A DNA stretch of 64,000 bases. It comes from Calothrix sp. NIES-3974 (GTDB lineage: Bacteria > Cyanobacteriota > Cyanobacteriia > Cyanobacteriales > Nostocaceae). The notes under the pieces were generated by a model. It worked only from the letters and a program-made list of their open reading frames with translations. It made no database searches and was not told where the DNA came from. Each line of letters opens with the position of its first letter. Within the stretch, counting starts at the first letter, position 1. The stretch lies in assembly GCF_002368395.1 (NCBI RefSeq), contig NZ_AP018254.1:3782001-3846000 (forward strand), in the 5' to 3' direction. Of the stretch, positions 1-9,874 are shown in pieces. The translations under genes and the position numbers were made by a program.

Positions 1-276
1 GGCATTGGTGACGATTTGAAAAGTTCCTTCGGCTGTTTGTGACTGTTTTGCTAGTTGCACAAGGGCACCGAGACCAGAACTATCAACAAAATCGATTTGT
101 GACAGGTCTAAAATAATATTTTTGGGCCCATCTTCGATTTTGGCACCAATCACCTTACGAAAGGTCGGCTCTGAAAAGGCATCTAATAATCCTGTGAGGC
201 GGAATAGCTGGTAGTTATCCCGGACTTCACGAGTACCTCTCAGGCTCACGGTTAAATTCAGTGACTCAGCTATAAT
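1..276 (-). CDS. STAS-domain anti-sigma factor antagonist, 3' end beyond the window
   Basis: Reading leftward, the frame gives ESLNLTVSLRGTREVRDNY and later ILDLSQIDFVDSSGLGALVQ. The second stretch is the core of a STAS domain (SpoIIAA/RsbV type), where the Ser in DSSG is the usual phosphorylation site for a partner-switching kinase. The protein is open to the window edge, so its C-terminus is missing. There is no in-frame ATG: upstream of the conserved N-terminus lies GAGGAGGGA followed by ATT ATA GCT, so translation may begin at a non-AUG codon (ATT is proposed here) or at an internal GTG. Cyanobacterial relatives of about 120 residues are common. Target sigma factor or partner is unknown. 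Confidence 0.7.
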   Translation of the reverse strand, partial: MIAESLNLTVSLRGTREVRDNYQLFRLTGLLDAFSEPTFRKVIGAKIEDGPKNIILDLSQIDFVDSSGLGALVQLAKQSQTAEGTFQIVTNA

Positions 277-435
277 TCCCTCCTCTTCATAAAAGTAAAC
301 GTTCCAGTATACATAGTTTTTCTTGGGCTTGTCTATGATTATGGCTGACAAAAGTTGAGATACTTGGGAACGTAACAGACAATTAGTAATTAATAACTGT
401 TAAATATTAACCGCTAATTCCCTTTTGTTGCCAAT

Positions 436-1590
436 TTATTCGTTATTTCGTTTGCTCTTGGCTGTGCGCATGGCTTGGACAAATTCGGCAAATAAATAAT
501 CTGCGTCGTGGGGACCGGGACTGGCTTCGGGGTGGTATTGGACGGAAAATATGGGTAAATTTTTGTGGCGGATACCAGCTACGGTGGTGTCATTCAAATT
601 CAAATGACTGATTTCCACCTGTTCTGTTGGTAGGGTTTGGGGATCGATGGCAAAGCTGTGGTTTTGACTAGTAATTTCCACTTGTTGGGTTAAACCGCAG
701 GGTTGATTTAAACCGCGATGGCCAAATTTGAGTTTGAAGGTACTCGCTCCGAGAGCGTGACCGAGAATTTGGTGTCCCATACAAATACCAAACATTGGGC
801 GATCGCTGTTTAGTAACTTGCGGGTGATTTCGATCCCTTCTTGCACGGCTCCAGGGTCTCCTGGTCCATTGGACAGAAAAATGCCATCGGGGTTATATTT
901 TTCAATTTCCTCAATACTGGTATTGGCGGGAACAACAATGACTCGACATCCGTGGCTGGCTAATCGTCGTAGGATATTACGTTTCACACCAAAATCCAGT
1001 GCCACCACGGTAAATTCTGGGGAATTAGGTGATTCTAAATAATACTCCCAGTCGCTAGGGGTTGTTTCTGACCATTCGTAGGTTTGGGGTGTAGACACTT
1101 CCCGAACCAGGTTTAATCCGCTCATACTTGGTGCTGCTTGGACAAGTTCGAGTAATTCGGCTTCATCGCTAATTTCTGTGGAAATTGCCCCGTTCATTGC
1201 TCCTACTTGGCGAATTTTCCGGGTGAGGGCACGGGTATCAATCCCATAAATTCCCGGAATTTGGTGGGTTTTGAGGTAATCTGGCAGGGATTGGGTGGAA
1301 CGCCAATTACTGGGGCGAGGGCAAATATTCCGAGCGATCGCACCACGTACATGGGGACGGCTTGATTCGGCATCTTCAGGATTGACACCGGTATTTCCCA
1401 ATTCTGGATAGGTAAAAATCACTATTTGACCGCAGTAACTAGGGTCGGTGAGGACTTCCTGATACCCGGTCATACCAGTATTAAAGACAACTTCGCCAAC
1501 GGTAGTGCCAGCAGCACCAAAGGACCATCCACGGTATACACTACCATCGGCAAGCACCAATAGGGCTTTGTTTACATCAGATAGAGACAT
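436..1590 (-). CDS. carA: Carbamoyl-phosphate synthase small (glutaminase) subunit
   Basis: CarA releases ammonia from glutamine and passes it to CarB to make carbamoyl phosphate for pyrimidine and arginine synthesis. The N-terminal half holds the CPSase small-chain domain ([31 protein letters not shown]). The C-terminal half is a class I glutamine amidotransferase with the nucleophile Cys in [11 protein letters not shown] and the catalytic His/Glu in [10 protein letters not shown]. The start at 1590 ([11 protein letters not shown]) gives 384 residues, normal for the family. An in-frame extension to 1695 runs through a dispersed hairpin repeat and is unlikely to be translated. carB is not in the window, as is usual in cyanobacteria where the two genes are unlinked. 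Confidence 0.95.
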   Translation of the reverse strand: MSLSDVNKALLVLADGSVYRGWSFGAAGTTVGEVVFNTGMTGYQEVLTDPSYCGQIVIFTYPELGNTGVNPEDAESSRPHVRGAIARNICPRPSNWRSTQSLPDYLKTHQIPGIYGIDTRALTRKIRQVGAMNGAISTEISDEAELLELVQAAPSMSGLNLVREVSTPQTYEWSETTPSDWEYYLESPNSPEFTVVALDFGVKRNILRRLASHGCRVIVVPANTSIEEIEKYNPDGIFLSNGPGDPGAVQEGIEITRKLLNSDRPMFGICMGHQILGHALGASTFKLKFGHRGLNQPCGLTQQVEITSQNHSFAIDPQTLPTEQVEISHLNLNDTTVAGIRHKNLPIFSVQYHPEASPGPHDADYLFAEFVQAMRTAKSKRNNE

Positions 1591-1616
1591 AGGTTTTTTT
1601 GTATGGGAGTAGGGAG

Positions 1617-1642
1617 TACAGACGACCGTCGGGTCGTCTGTA
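1617..1642. repeat. Dispersed hairpin, 11-bp perfect stem
   Basis: TACAGACGACC and its reverse complement are separated by a 4-base loop. The same GACGACCC...GGGTCGTC module recurs near 34743-34768, 49199-49228 and 61449-61473, so this is a dispersed repeat. It sits 27 bp upstream of the carA start, in its probable 5' leader. Confidence 0.6.
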
Positions 1643-1887
1643 CAGGGAATAGTGAGTGGGGATGCTGGGGAGTAAGTAATAGTAATAAATAACAAATAAT
1701 AATAATTTACTTATCTCCTGTCTCCTGTTCCCTAACGGCCGTTATTTCTTGACTTCGATGAACCATTATGCCGTAAACTATCTACACTTGGGAGATGAGG
1801 ATCAATTAAAATCCACCAAATCCTAATTTGTTAGGAATAAACATGGATGGATTTCGGAACGCTTAGGCAGGTACAATCCTATTAATT

Positions 1888-3024
1888 ATGCAGCAATTAT
1901 ATATTTTTCGCGCTACGCGTATTTTAATTATTGCGATCGCAGTTTCTTCCTCGGCGGTTGCATGTCGGCAAGCAAGGCAAGTTAACGTCAGTTCTCCGGT
2001 TCCGTCTGTTGCTGCGACCAATGAGGCTACACCTGTCTCTCCTCAACCAGTCGCAAGTCCGAATCAAGCCCATACCTTTGAACTCGCTTTGGATAAGGCT
2101 GCTGGCGCCCACAGTATTAACCAATCTGCCCGCTCCCCTAGTGATTGGTTGTTGGTAGCCAGTCAATATCGTGATGCGATCGCTTTGTTACGTTTGATTG
2201 AAGAAAATAGTCCTTTTTACGGGATTTCCCAAACTAAAATTGCCGAGTATGAACGTTTAGCCCTGGCTGCGCAAAAACGCGCCCAAAATCCTACTACCCC
2301 AATGAGGGAAGTTGCCGAAGTTTCTGGTCAATCCCAGTCCGCTCCCCCATCTAGTACAATTTCTAACCGGTCTGTCCCGATTCCGGTTCCACCAGTGGCG
2401 GTTGCTTCTCCAAGAACAATAGACCCTGCTCCTGCGGTTTCCCAAGTTGTCACCCAGGAAAATTTGGCTCCAGTTACACCAAGACCTGCAACCACCCCAA
2501 ATCAACCGGTCACTTTGAGCCGCAGTTCCAGTCCATCCACCCAGGTTCCTAAATTTTATACCCAACAAACTCAGGTTTTTAGTGTCCCAATTAAACGTCG
2601 GGCTGGTGGAACTCCCGTCATTGAAGTCACTTTTAACGGTACTCAAAAATTTGAAATGATTGTGGATACGGGGGCAAGTGGTACGGTAATTACCCAAAGT
2701 ATGGCCGATGCACTGCGGGTTGTTCCCGTCACCATCTCGAAAGCGAATACAGCTAGTGCTAAGGGTGTGGAATTTCCCATTGGCTATGTCAACTCAATGG
2801 AAGCTAACGGTATCAGAGTTGGTCGAACTGCGGTGGCGATCGCCAGTAACGATTTGGAAACCGGGTTATTGGGCCATGATTTTTTTGATGGATATGATGT
2901 CACCATCCGCCGCCATGTGGTTGAGTTTCGCCCCCACAGCAAAGAAGATCCCCCTAACTCCGCAGAAACGCAGCCAAGCATTCAAGTTTATCCCAAGCCG
3001 CGCCGCTTGTCAGAATCTCCCTAG
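1888..3024 (+). CDS. Retropepsin-like aspartic protease, exported
   Basis: The 378-residue product begins with a hydrophobic segment (about residues 9-24) ending in SSAVAC, which could be a lipoprotein signal although the lipobox is not ideal. A long Pro/Ser/Thr/Val-rich low-complexity linker follows (about 30-220). The C-terminal ~120 residues form a single retropepsin-like domain: the catalytic motif [12 protein letters not shown] at about residue 258, followed by the hydrophobic-Gly pattern [12 protein letters not shown]. Such one-domain proteases act as dimers. Substrate unknown. The last 71 bp overlap the end of trpD on the other strand. Confidence 0.8.
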   Translation: MQQLYIFRATRILIIAIAVSSSAVACRQARQVNVSSPVPSVAATNEATPVSPQPVASPNQAHTFELALDKAAGAHSINQSARSPSDWLLVASQYRDAIALLRLIEENSPFYGISQTKIAEYERLALAAQKRAQNPTTPMREVAEVSGQSQSAPPSSTISNRSVPIPVPPVAVASPRTIDPAPAVSQVVTQENLAPVTPRPATTPNQPVTLSRSSSPSTQVPKFYTQQTQVFSVPIKRRAGGTPVIEVTFNGTQKFEMIVDTGASGTVITQSMADALRVVPVTISKANTASAKGVEFPIGYVNSMEANGIRVGRTAVAIASNDLETGLLGHDFFDGYDVTIRRHVVEFRPHSKEDPPNSAETQPSIQVYPKPRRLSESP

Positions 3025-4021
3025 CCAATTCTACCCCTTGACGATGGGACAACAGGGGAACCGCCCCACCTACTTGTAATGCCAAAGAAGCATTTAGGGC
3101 GATCGCATCCTGTTGGGCTTTTGTTCCCTTACCCTGCAATACGGCAGTCAGAATGGCGACGTTTTCGGCTACGTCTCCGCCTTTCAGTGCAGTTGTTGGG
3201 GCTGTCTCCACCCCGACTTCTGCGGGATTAATTGTTTCTAGGGTTACTTGGTTATCCGCTAATACCGCCACATCCGTAATATCCGCTAGTCCCGCCTCGT
3301 CCAGTTTTTCCCGTCCGTGGAGAACAAAGGCTCGGTGTTTACCCAATCCTTGTAAAGCTTCGGCAATTGTGCCAATTAATTTCGGGTCATAAACGCCAAT
3401 AATTTGGGCTGTCGGGGAAAGGGGATTAACTAAAGGACCAAGCAAGTTGAAAACTGTACGAATTTTTAATAATTTGCGCACCGGAGCTACACTTTTTAAG
3501 GCTGGATGCCAACCGGGAGCGAATAAAAATGTAATTCCAATTTCCTCCAAAGCCGCAGCCACCTTCTCACTTGGTGCATTCAGGTTTATCCCCAGGGCCT
3601 CCAATACATCCGCACTGCCTACCCGACTTGATGCGGAACGATTTCCATGTTTGGCAACGGGAATACCAGCAGCAGCAGCCACACAGGCAACAGCTGTGGA
3701 TATATTAAAGGTGGCAGCCCCATCACCGCCAGTTCCACAAGTGTCTATAACAGGCTTGTCTTTGAGGCGTGTTTGTGTATGGACAGTAACCGATTGGGAT
3801 TGGAGTACCTGTGCCATACCCACCAATTCATCCGCAGACACCCCCTTAGTTTGAATTGCAACTAAAATTGCTCCCGACAAAGCCGGGGGAATTTCATCAC
3901 TTAACCAACCTTGCATTAATTCACTAGCTTGGGAACGGGTGAGGGATTGGCCATCCAGGAGTTGCTGTAGTAGATTTGACCAGTTAGCGGTTGTGGTAGA
4001 TGGGATTGGGGAATTAGACAT
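2954..4021 (-). CDS. trpD: Anthranilate phosphoribosyltransferase
   Basis: TrpD joins anthranilate to PRPP in the second step of tryptophan synthesis. The glycine-rich PRPP-binding motif [14 protein letters not shown] is at about residue 92, followed by [22 protein letters not shown], which carries anthranilate-binding residues; both are diagnostic. At 355 residues it is full length. It ends at a TAG inside the protease gene, so the two genes overlap convergently by 71 bp. A Lin0512-family gene lies upstream in the same orientation, about 105 bp away, and an aromatic amino acid permease gene lies further right on the other strand. Confidence 0.95.
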   Translation of the reverse strand: MSNSPIPSTTTANWSNLLQQLLDGQSLTRSQASELMQGWLSDEIPPALSGAILVAIQTKGVSADELVGMAQVLQSQSVTVHTQTRLKDKPVIDTCGTGGDGAATFNISTAVACVAAAAGIPVAKHGNRSASSRVGSADVLEALGINLNAPSEKVAAALEEIGITFLFAPGWHPALKSVAPVRKLLKIRTVFNLLGPLVNPLSPTAQIIGVYDPKLIGTIAEALQGLGKHRAFVLHGREKLDEAGLADITDVAVLADNQVTLETINPAEVGVETAPTTALKGGDVAENVAILTAVLQGKGTKAQQDAIALNASLALQVGGAVPLLSHRQGVELAREILTSGAAWDKLECLAAFLRS

Positions 4022-4126
4022 AGGCTATTATCAGGCGACGGAAAATCCAAATTATACCATTTTGGGTTGGGGATTACTCTTCGATAAGCCCTCCACACCA
4101 TTTTCCCTGCATATCTATAATACTTT

Positions 4127-4492
4127 TTAAGTTGGCAAATCAACAAACACCGTCACAGCTGCCACGGCAATTAACATTTCATCATTTTTGTCATTGAGAG
4201 AAGCGATCGCCCGACCCGCAACAACCATTCCCCCGGTTTCGACGATTAATTTTTTTTGACCGAATTGTAATACAGCTAAAACCTCATCTTCCCTGACTTG
4301 CTCCGGATAGGGAACAGCCACTTTTACCTCCACAACCATTTGGTTCGGGTCACTTAAACCTGCGACCTCCCATACTCCCGGTAAAGCATTGTGAGCGATC
4401 GCATTCCGGACAGCTCTTGCTGCTGCAACTGTGGGTTCTTGACCGTGCTGGTCGATACCCATTCCCATTTCAATAATTAGACGCTTGAGCAT
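4127..4492 (-). CDS. Lin0512 family conserved protein
   Basis: This 121-residue protein starts MLKRLIIEMGMGIDQHGQ and contains AAARAVRNAIAHNALPG, the signature of the Lin0512 family (TIGR02058/PF09585), found in bacteria and some plants. The family has no established biochemical function. It is soluble and compact, with no signal or membrane segment. It is followed in the same direction by trpD with a gap of about 105 bp, so co-transcription is possible. Family assignment is from recalled signature sequence. Confidence 0.75.
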   Translation of the reverse strand: MLKRLIIEMGMGIDQHGQEPTVAAARAVRNAIAHNALPGVWEVAGLSDPNQMVVEVKVAVPYPEQVREDEVLAVLQFGQKKLIVETGGMVVAGRAIASLNDKNDEMLIAVAAVTVFVDLPT

Positions 4493-4699
4493 TGTGATTG
4501 TGATTAGAGGTTATACCGTTTCACTTTGGAGTTGATACCTTTAGGGATGCAGAGGGAGTAAATGTATCAAAATTTTAGTGAAATGATATTAGTATGCATC
4601 TTCTGGTGAAAATGGATCACTTGACTAATTTGTTAAAATTACTTTACTAGAATTAATAAATATCAATAAAAAAAATAAATCAGCACAAACAAGTTAAGT

Positions 4700-5977
4700 A
4701 TGGCGAAAGTATCCCAAGTCAACCCAAATCGATTATTTTCTAACTTAGAATTGGTTAGCGGTCGCCTACAACATCAACCGGGTAGTTTGTGGGGAAGTGT
4801 GGCATTAGTTGCGGGAACTACGGTTGGTGCGGGGATTTTGGCTTTACCTGCGGTGACGCTCCCTTCCGGGATTTTGCCTTCAACGGTGCTATTGATTGCT
4901 GTTTGGGGATTTGTAGTGGTTTCGGCGTTGTTAATTGCTGAAGTTGCTATTAATGGAATGCGCAGTACTGGGAAGGCTAGCAATGGTTTACGGACAATGG
5001 TGGCTGGTACTTTAGGAGAGTTTGCTGCCCAAGTAACAGGTATACTATATCTTTTTTTGAATTATGCCTTAATTGTGGCCTATATTTCCCAGGGTGGGGA
5101 TATTTTGAGTGCAGCTTTAGCAAGGATTTTATCCCTGGAGAAAATACCAATTTGGGTGGGAAAGACGGCTTTTGTGGTGATTTTTGGAGGTATGTTGTAC
5201 TCACTACGGGAAAAAGTTGTTGAGAAAATCAATAGTGCCTTTGTGGGAATTGTGATTGTTTCCTTTCTGGGATTACTATTATTAGTTCGTCAACAAATTA
5301 ATCCGGCCCAATTCCTATTACAAAATTGGTTTGCCCTACCGGGAGCAGTTTCTGTCATGTTGGTAGCGTTATTTTTCCACAATATTATTCCGGTAGTAGT
5401 GGTGCAACTAGAAGGTGATATCAGCAAAATCCGTCAATCAATAGTTCTGGGTTCGGCTATTCCCATGCTGATGTTTTTAGTGTGGAATGGGGCGATTTTA
5501 GCAAGTGTGAGTCCCGATTTATGGCAGTCCCAGAATCAATTTGACCCCTTGCAAATATTAAGAAGTGGAAATGCGGGAGAATGGTTAGGGATTTTAGTTT
5601 CATTATTTTCTGAGTTTGCCATTGTCACCTCATTTATCGGCTTTGTTTACGGATTAATTGATTATTGGCAAGATATCACTCAAGAAATCAAAAATCATCG
5701 CTTCAGTTTACAATTAAATCGCCTATCCACCTATTCGATTGTCCTACTACCAGCAATTGGTCTATCAAATCTGAATCCCAATTTATTTTTTGTCGCCCTT
5801 GATTACGCAGGTACATTTAGCATGTCCATTTTAGGGGGAATTATTCCTGCTCTCATGGCTTGGCAACAACGCCGTAACCATCAACAAAATAATTATCAAT
5901 ACAATTATCTTGTCGGTGGTGGTAATTTGACTTTAATTATCTTAGCAGGAATTGGGGTTTCGATTATTTTGATTTAA
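4700..5977 (+). CDS. Aromatic amino acid permease (HAAAP/TyrP-like)
   Basis: The 425-residue protein has about eleven hydrophobic segments. Near the N-terminus it has GSVALVAGTTVGAGILALP, the hallmark of the hydroxy/aromatic amino acid permease family (TyrP, Mtr, TnaB), proton-linked importers in the plasma membrane. PVVVVQLEGD near residue 235 also fits. It lies about 200 bp from the Lin0512-trpD pair but is transcribed away from it, so a link to tryptophan supply is only suggestive. Whether it prefers Tyr, Trp or Phe cannot be read from sequence. Confidence 0.85.
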   Translation: MAKVSQVNPNRLFSNLELVSGRLQHQPGSLWGSVALVAGTTVGAGILALPAVTLPSGILPSTVLLIAVWGFVVVSALLIAEVAINGMRSTGKASNGLRTMVAGTLGEFAAQVTGILYLFLNYALIVAYISQGGDILSAALARILSLEKIPIWVGKTAFVVIFGGMLYSLREKVVEKINSAFVGIVIVSFLGLLLLVRQQINPAQFLLQNWFALPGAVSVMLVALFFHNIIPVVVVQLEGDISKIRQSIVLGSAIPMLMFLVWNGAILASVSPDLWQSQNQFDPLQILRSGNAGEWLGILVSLFSEFAIVTSFIGFVYGLIDYWQDITQEIKNHRFSLQLNRLSTYSIVLLPAIGLSNLNPNLFFVALDYAGTFSMSILGGIIPALMAWQQRRNHQQNNYQYNYLVGGGNLTLIILAGIGVSIILI

Positions 5978-6091
5978 GGGAATCGGGAGTAGGGGAAGAA
6001 AATGGATCCAAATTTTGGGTGAAATGGTATGAGGGAGTAGGGAATCAAGAAGTGGTCTGTCAACCATAACCGACTGAATCAAAAATCCAAA

Positions 6092-6610
6092 TTATTCAGT
6101 TTTTTCTGTATTTCCTGCCTTGACCCAACCTTCCTGACCGCTACCCTTCAAACGGATTTTTTGCCAAGCTCCGTCATTACTTTGACTTAACACAATTACT
6201 TCTTCATTAAAACCAACTCCTCCAGCTCGTTCTGCTTCCGCTTGGGGTTGGGTACGGATACTGAGTCCCTGTGGCCAAGTGACGCGAGCGGTGTAAGCAC
6301 CGGGAGGGAGTTCCTCCGCAACTTCGGTGGGAGTTGGTGTGGGAGTTGGTGTGGGGGTTGGTGTGGGGGTTGGTGTGGGTTTAGATGCGGTTGTTGGTGA
6401 GGGGGAGGGAGACTTTTGATCGGGGTTAGCTTTAGCTGCTTCCCTCGCTGCTCTGGCTTTGATTTCTGATTGGTCGTTACTGAAGATCGGTTTAGGAGGG
6501 TTGATGGAGGTACGATTCATGAAATATAGTGCGGTCGCAACTCCACCGCCAATTAAAATTGCGATCGCTAAAAAAAATCCGAAAATAAATTTAAATATAT
6601 TCCCAATCAT
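6092..6610 (-). CDS. Membrane-anchored SH3b protein with Pro-Thr repeat linker
   Basis: The 172-residue protein has one N-terminal membrane segment (about 8-30, FIFGFFLAIAILIGGGVATA), a charged stretch and a (PT)n low-complexity linker encoded by a GGTGTGGGGGTT-type tandem repeat (about 6331-6384). A C-terminal bacterial SH3 domain follows (LSIRTQPQAEAE, then WQKIRLKGSGQEGWVKAG). SH3b domains commonly bind peptidoglycan peptides or cell-surface partners. A cell-envelope role is inferred. The linker length is likely variable between strains because of the repeat. Confidence 0.7.
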   Translation of the reverse strand: MIGNIFKFIFGFFLAIAILIGGGVATALYFMNRTSINPPKPIFSNDQSEIKARAAREAAKANPDQKSPSPSPTTASKPTPTPTPTPTPTPTPTPTEVAEELPPGAYTARVTWPQGLSIRTQPQAEAERAGGVGFNEEVIVLSQSNDGAWQKIRLKGSGQEGWVKAGNTEKTE

Positions 6611-6709
6611 AGATGTCTTAAATGCATTCAGGATAGCCTGGCTGAATCGATATTAGCATTGAGTTGAGTATTTGGTAGATGGGAGGCATAAATCTATAAC
6701 CGGAAATTA

Positions 6710-7966
6710 TCAAGAAATGTTGCGCTGATGGGATTCTGTACTTTGGAAGGGAGCATAATGCAAAACTCGAATTTTCCAGGGACGATAAATGCGGTAAATT
6801 ACACCTTGCCACTGGACAACTCGTATCCGTAGGGAAGTTAATAATGTCCAGATATGTACCCATTGGGTCAGGGGTGTGGCAATTAACATCTTGATTACCG
6901 TTGGTAGATTGATTTTGGGGATGGGTTCACCTCCGGTGCGGATGACGCGACGTGCTTCTCGGTCTAAGGTTAATGCTAGCAGTAATAATCCAAATATGTA
7001 TAAACAATAGGTGGTAATTAATGTTGCTATTGTATTTAACTCTAGACGAATTAAGGCAATGATAATTAAGAGTAAACAGAAATTAGGTAAAACAACTGTA
7101 AAAAAAGCATCATAAATCACTAGTAACCAGAACGGGTGGTAAAGACGGGATGCAAGTAATTTTCTTTGCAGAGATTCAATGACCCTGGGAAGGGTGGAGT
7201 CTTGGCGATTCAGAATGAGAGCGGAAGGAACGAATTTCACCTTAAATTTATGTTTACCTAAAATACCGCGTAAAGGTATGTCCTCCACATAGGCTTGACT
7301 CCATTTTTCCAGTAATCCAGTGCGATAAATTACATCAGTTTTCATTGCGAGGGAACCACCCCAAGCAATCCCATATAAAAACATTTGTACAACCGCAGAA
7401 ATATTCCACAAATAGCGCACCCAAGAACCCCAATATTCTCCGGTGGGTAAATACCAGCGATTACCCGTGGTTACACCAATTTCTGGAGGTGCAAGGGGGA
7501 TAACTAAATCCCGTAACCAGTTTGGATGGACGACTACATCTGCATCCACAAATGCGACCACTGCACAATCTGGGTCGAGGGTGGAAATAGCTTGGACTAG
7601 GGAAGCACATTTGAGGCTACAATTTGCGGGAATTTCTGTTAGTACAGATAGTTCAATCGGGGGTGTTGCGATGTCGCTGCGAATCTGATTGACCAGATTT
7701 ATCGCTGGATCCTCCAGACTATCGAGAATAATTTTGATATTGTAGTGGGGATAATTTTGTTGGGCGATCGCTCGTAAACATTTTTCTAAAAATGGATTGA
7801 GACCACGTAAACTCAAAATCACCGTGGCTTTGGGTAAGTTAATTTGCTCAATGGTTTTTGGTTGACTAAAAAGTCGTAAATAAGCAATAAAAATACCGCT
7901 AAATAAAACTAGTGTCACAAACCAGGTGAATAGGGTACGTGATAAGAGATTTGCTAATGATTCCAT
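6710..7966 (-). CDS. Membrane glycosyltransferase family 2 (ceramide-glucosyltransferase-like), HGL island
   Basis: The 418-residue protein has an N-terminal membrane anchor (about residues 8-30), a GT-A domain with the DxD motif (AFVDADVVVHPNW) and an acidic VEDIPL motif, then three or more C-terminal hydrophobic segments. This layout resembles membrane-bound processive/ceramide-type GT2 enzymes. The start at 7966 (MESLANLL) is chosen because the longer frame, to 8077, runs into a dispersed repeat element. It is the last leftward gene after hgdB-hgdC-hgdA. In Anabaena 7120 the HGL glucosyltransferase HglT (All5341) maps close to the hgd genes, so this is a good candidate for the enzyme that glucosylates the HGL aglycone. 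That function is inferred from position and fold class. Confidence 0.75.
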   Translation of the reverse strand: MESLANLLSRTLFTWFVTLVLFSGIFIAYLRLFSQPKTIEQINLPKATVILSLRGLNPFLEKCLRAIAQQNYPHYNIKIILDSLEDPAINLVNQIRSDIATPPIELSVLTEIPANCSLKCASLVQAISTLDPDCAVVAFVDADVVVHPNWLRDLVIPLAPPEIGVTTGNRWYLPTGEYWGSWVRYLWNISAVVQMFLYGIAWGGSLAMKTDVIYRTGLLEKWSQAYVEDIPLRGILGKHKFKVKFVPSALILNRQDSTLPRVIESLQRKLLASRLYHPFWLLVIYDAFFTVVLPNFCLLLIIIALIRLELNTIATLITTYCLYIFGLLLLALTLDREARRVIRTGGEPIPKINLPTVIKMLIATPLTQWVHIWTLLTSLRIRVVQWQGVIYRIYRPWKIRVLHYAPFQSTESHQRNIS

Positions 7967-8055
7967 GAGAGTTAGGTGTGGGGAAAAATAGATATGAATA
8001 TGAGGATAATTAATGTGGTATTGCTGAATAAAAATCTGAATTAAAAATTTCACGT

Positions 8056-8230
8056 TTAGAGGTTGTTTGGAAAGCATTAATTATCACTATTTTGACTATC
8101 GTCCTGACTATGGATATGGGGTTATAAAGCTGATTTTTCCTTCGAGAGTACAGACGCGACGTGTCGCGTCTCTTCCCATTCCCAAAAACGATAATTCAAG
8201 TATTAAAATCGACTTTTAAAACATCCTCTG
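8056..8230 (+). repeat. Family C miniature inverted-repeat element, about 175 bp
   Basis: The ends are TTAGAGGTTGTTTGG and AAAACATCCTCTGA, imperfect inverted repeats. The interior carries a hairpin, ACAGACGCGACGTGTCGCGTCTCT, shared with copies at 29712-29884 and 46336-46512. There is no coding capacity. Confidence 0.65.
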
Positions 8231-8249
8231 AGTAGAGACGTAGCATTGC

Positions 8250-8380
8250 TACAGTAATCCGATTTAAGTTGTGAAAAATAGCGTACCGTTGACTGATGAC
8301 TGGTGACTGTTAATCGTCAACTGTCAACCGTTAACAACTCTACATGTAAGATTTTATAAATCCCCCTCGGACTGCTGTAT
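8250..8380 (+). repeat. Family A miniature element (GTTAAC-rich), about 130 bp
   Basis: It begins TACAGTAATCCGATTTAAG and ends CGGACTGCTGTA. The middle is made of alternating GTTGACTG/GTTAACNGTCAAC units that can fold on themselves. Five other copies occur in the window in both orientations. Confidence 0.65.
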
Positions 8381-8434
8381 ATCTCTACGACAATAATTTT
8401 GTTTTTAATCCCAATCTTAAACAATTATCATTTA

Positions 8435-9466
8435 TCATTTAGATCCAAATTCAGTAACGCCATGAATAGGTTTTTGTGAACATATATATTCATCTGACTC
8501 TTGAGAAGTGGTTTGACCAAGTAGATTTTGCCAATATTTTTTTGCTGCATAAATTAAGTCCTGAATTAGTAATTTATCGTGACATTTAAATTCATCTAAA
8601 ATACTCAATAGACAATCTAAGCGTTCAGACTTCGTCATTGTCCCCATCCCCACAGAACGAATATATTCAATCAAAATCCGCCAATGGGGAAATAATATTT
8701 TGTCTTTATTCGCCGAATCAAACCAAATTGCATAGGCATAAAAATCTGGCAAAATTTTCTGTGATTGCGGTTCTGGATGCATTGCAATAGCAAGATGATT
8801 CGGAAAAAACATACTCATCGATTGCTGGGGATGACTACGGGCAAAAAATAAGTATTCTGGTATTTCGTAAAACTTTCCTAGTAATGCTAAACGTAACAAA
8901 AATATGGCATCTGCGGCTCCATGACCACCCATCTTAGGAGATTTTTTTAATGCTTCTGTGCGCATAACTCCGTAACATTGATAGCAGAAATGCATGACTA
9001 ACAATGCTCGAAATCTATCTACAATATTATCGACATCAGTAGTAATATGAATCTGATATTTCCCAAAAACTTTACCAGTTTCATCGATAAAATTAGTGCG
9101 AGTATGGCACAAGATAATACTCGGATCTGCGTCTAAAATCTGGATACAGGCTGCCAAGAAATTCGGTGCATGTAAATCATCGTAGGCAGCCCATTTAAAA
9201 TACTTTCCCTGGGCTAATTCACGCACGCGATTAAAGTTTTGGGCACAACCAATATTTATCGGATGACGATAATAGCTAATGCGTCGATCTTGTTGAAGAT
9301 ATTCTTGACAAATATCCACCGTCCCATCGGTGGAGGCATTATCACAAATAATTAATTCAAAATCAGTAAATGTCTGTGATAGCAATGAATCTAGTGCTTG
9401 GGCTAGATATTTTTCACCATTGTAAACTGGTAGTCCAATTGTTAATTTAGGAGCTATTGGGGACAT
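8435..9466 (-). CDS. Glycosyltransferase family 2, HGL island
   Basis: This 343-residue soluble GT-A protein begins APKLTIGLPVYNGEKYLAQ and has LIICDNASTDGTVDIC (nucleotide-sugar binding Asp) and AAYDDLHAPNF as the DxD-like metal site. It has no membrane segments. It lies between hgdA and the membrane GT2 gene in the same orientation, but is separated from each by 400 bp or more containing repeat elements, so a single operon is doubtful. By position it may modify the heterocyst glycolipid or envelope polysaccharide. Donor and acceptor are unknown. Confidence 0.75.
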   Translation of the reverse strand: MSPIAPKLTIGLPVYNGEKYLAQALDSLLSQTFTDFELIICDNASTDGTVDICQEYLQQDRRISYYRHPINIGCAQNFNRVRELAQGKYFKWAAYDDLHAPNFLAACIQILDADPSIILCHTRTNFIDETGKVFGKYQIHITTDVDNIVDRFRALLVMHFCYQCYGVMRTEALKKSPKMGGHGAADAIFLLRLALLGKFYEIPEYLFFARSHPQQSMSMFFPNHLAIAMHPEPQSQKILPDFYAYAIWFDSANKDKILFPHWRILIEYIRSVGMGTMTKSERLDCLLSILDEFKCHDKLLIQDLIYAAKKYWQNLLGQTTSQESDEYICSQKPIHGVTEFGSK

Positions 9467-9874
9467 AAATATTTCATTGATTTATTGTTACCTATCTATT
9501 ACCTACCGCAGTTATAAATAGTTTTTTAAATCCTATATGTAGGTTTGTTAACGGTTGACAGTTAACGGTTAACAGTCACCAGTCAACATCACACTTTTTC
9601 ACTACTTAAACCGGATTGCTATATCTATTATTTTTGACTATTGAAATCCGGTTTAGTTTTTGAATCGAATTATTAATTCATCCCAATTCTTTGTGAAGCT
9701 GCTCACAAAGTATAACCCACCCTATAGAAGTGTTTTCTCACGGAGTACCTTCTCCAAGATTCGGGGAGGAGGTTCTTGATATGCATCTTCTGGTTAAATT
9801 GGTATGAGAGAATAGTCAGCAGAAACTGGATGGAATTTTTCCCAATATGTAAATAGAACTCCCATAACCAATAT
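9467..9874. other. Intergenic region with one family A element
   Basis: 408 bp. It holds a family A element (9506-9623); beyond that I see no gene or clear regulatory signal. Confidence 0.5.
9506..9623 (-). repeat. Family A miniature element, reverse orientation
   Basis: It carries GTTAACGGTTGACAGTTAAC and ends ACTTAAACCGGATTGCTATA, the reverse complement layout of the copy at 8250. The left end is more diverged. Confidence 0.6.

Larger units (their letters stand above)
7967..8434. other. Intergenic region holding two repeat elements
   Basis: 468 bp between two glycosyltransferase genes. It is almost entirely a family C element (8056-8230) and a family A element (8250-8380). No gene is visible. 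Confidence 0.6.

Noticed and set aside
7967-8077. 37-codon N-terminal extension of the membrane glycosyltransferase
   Set aside because: It overlaps a family C element and has no sequence typical of the family; ATG 7966 is better.
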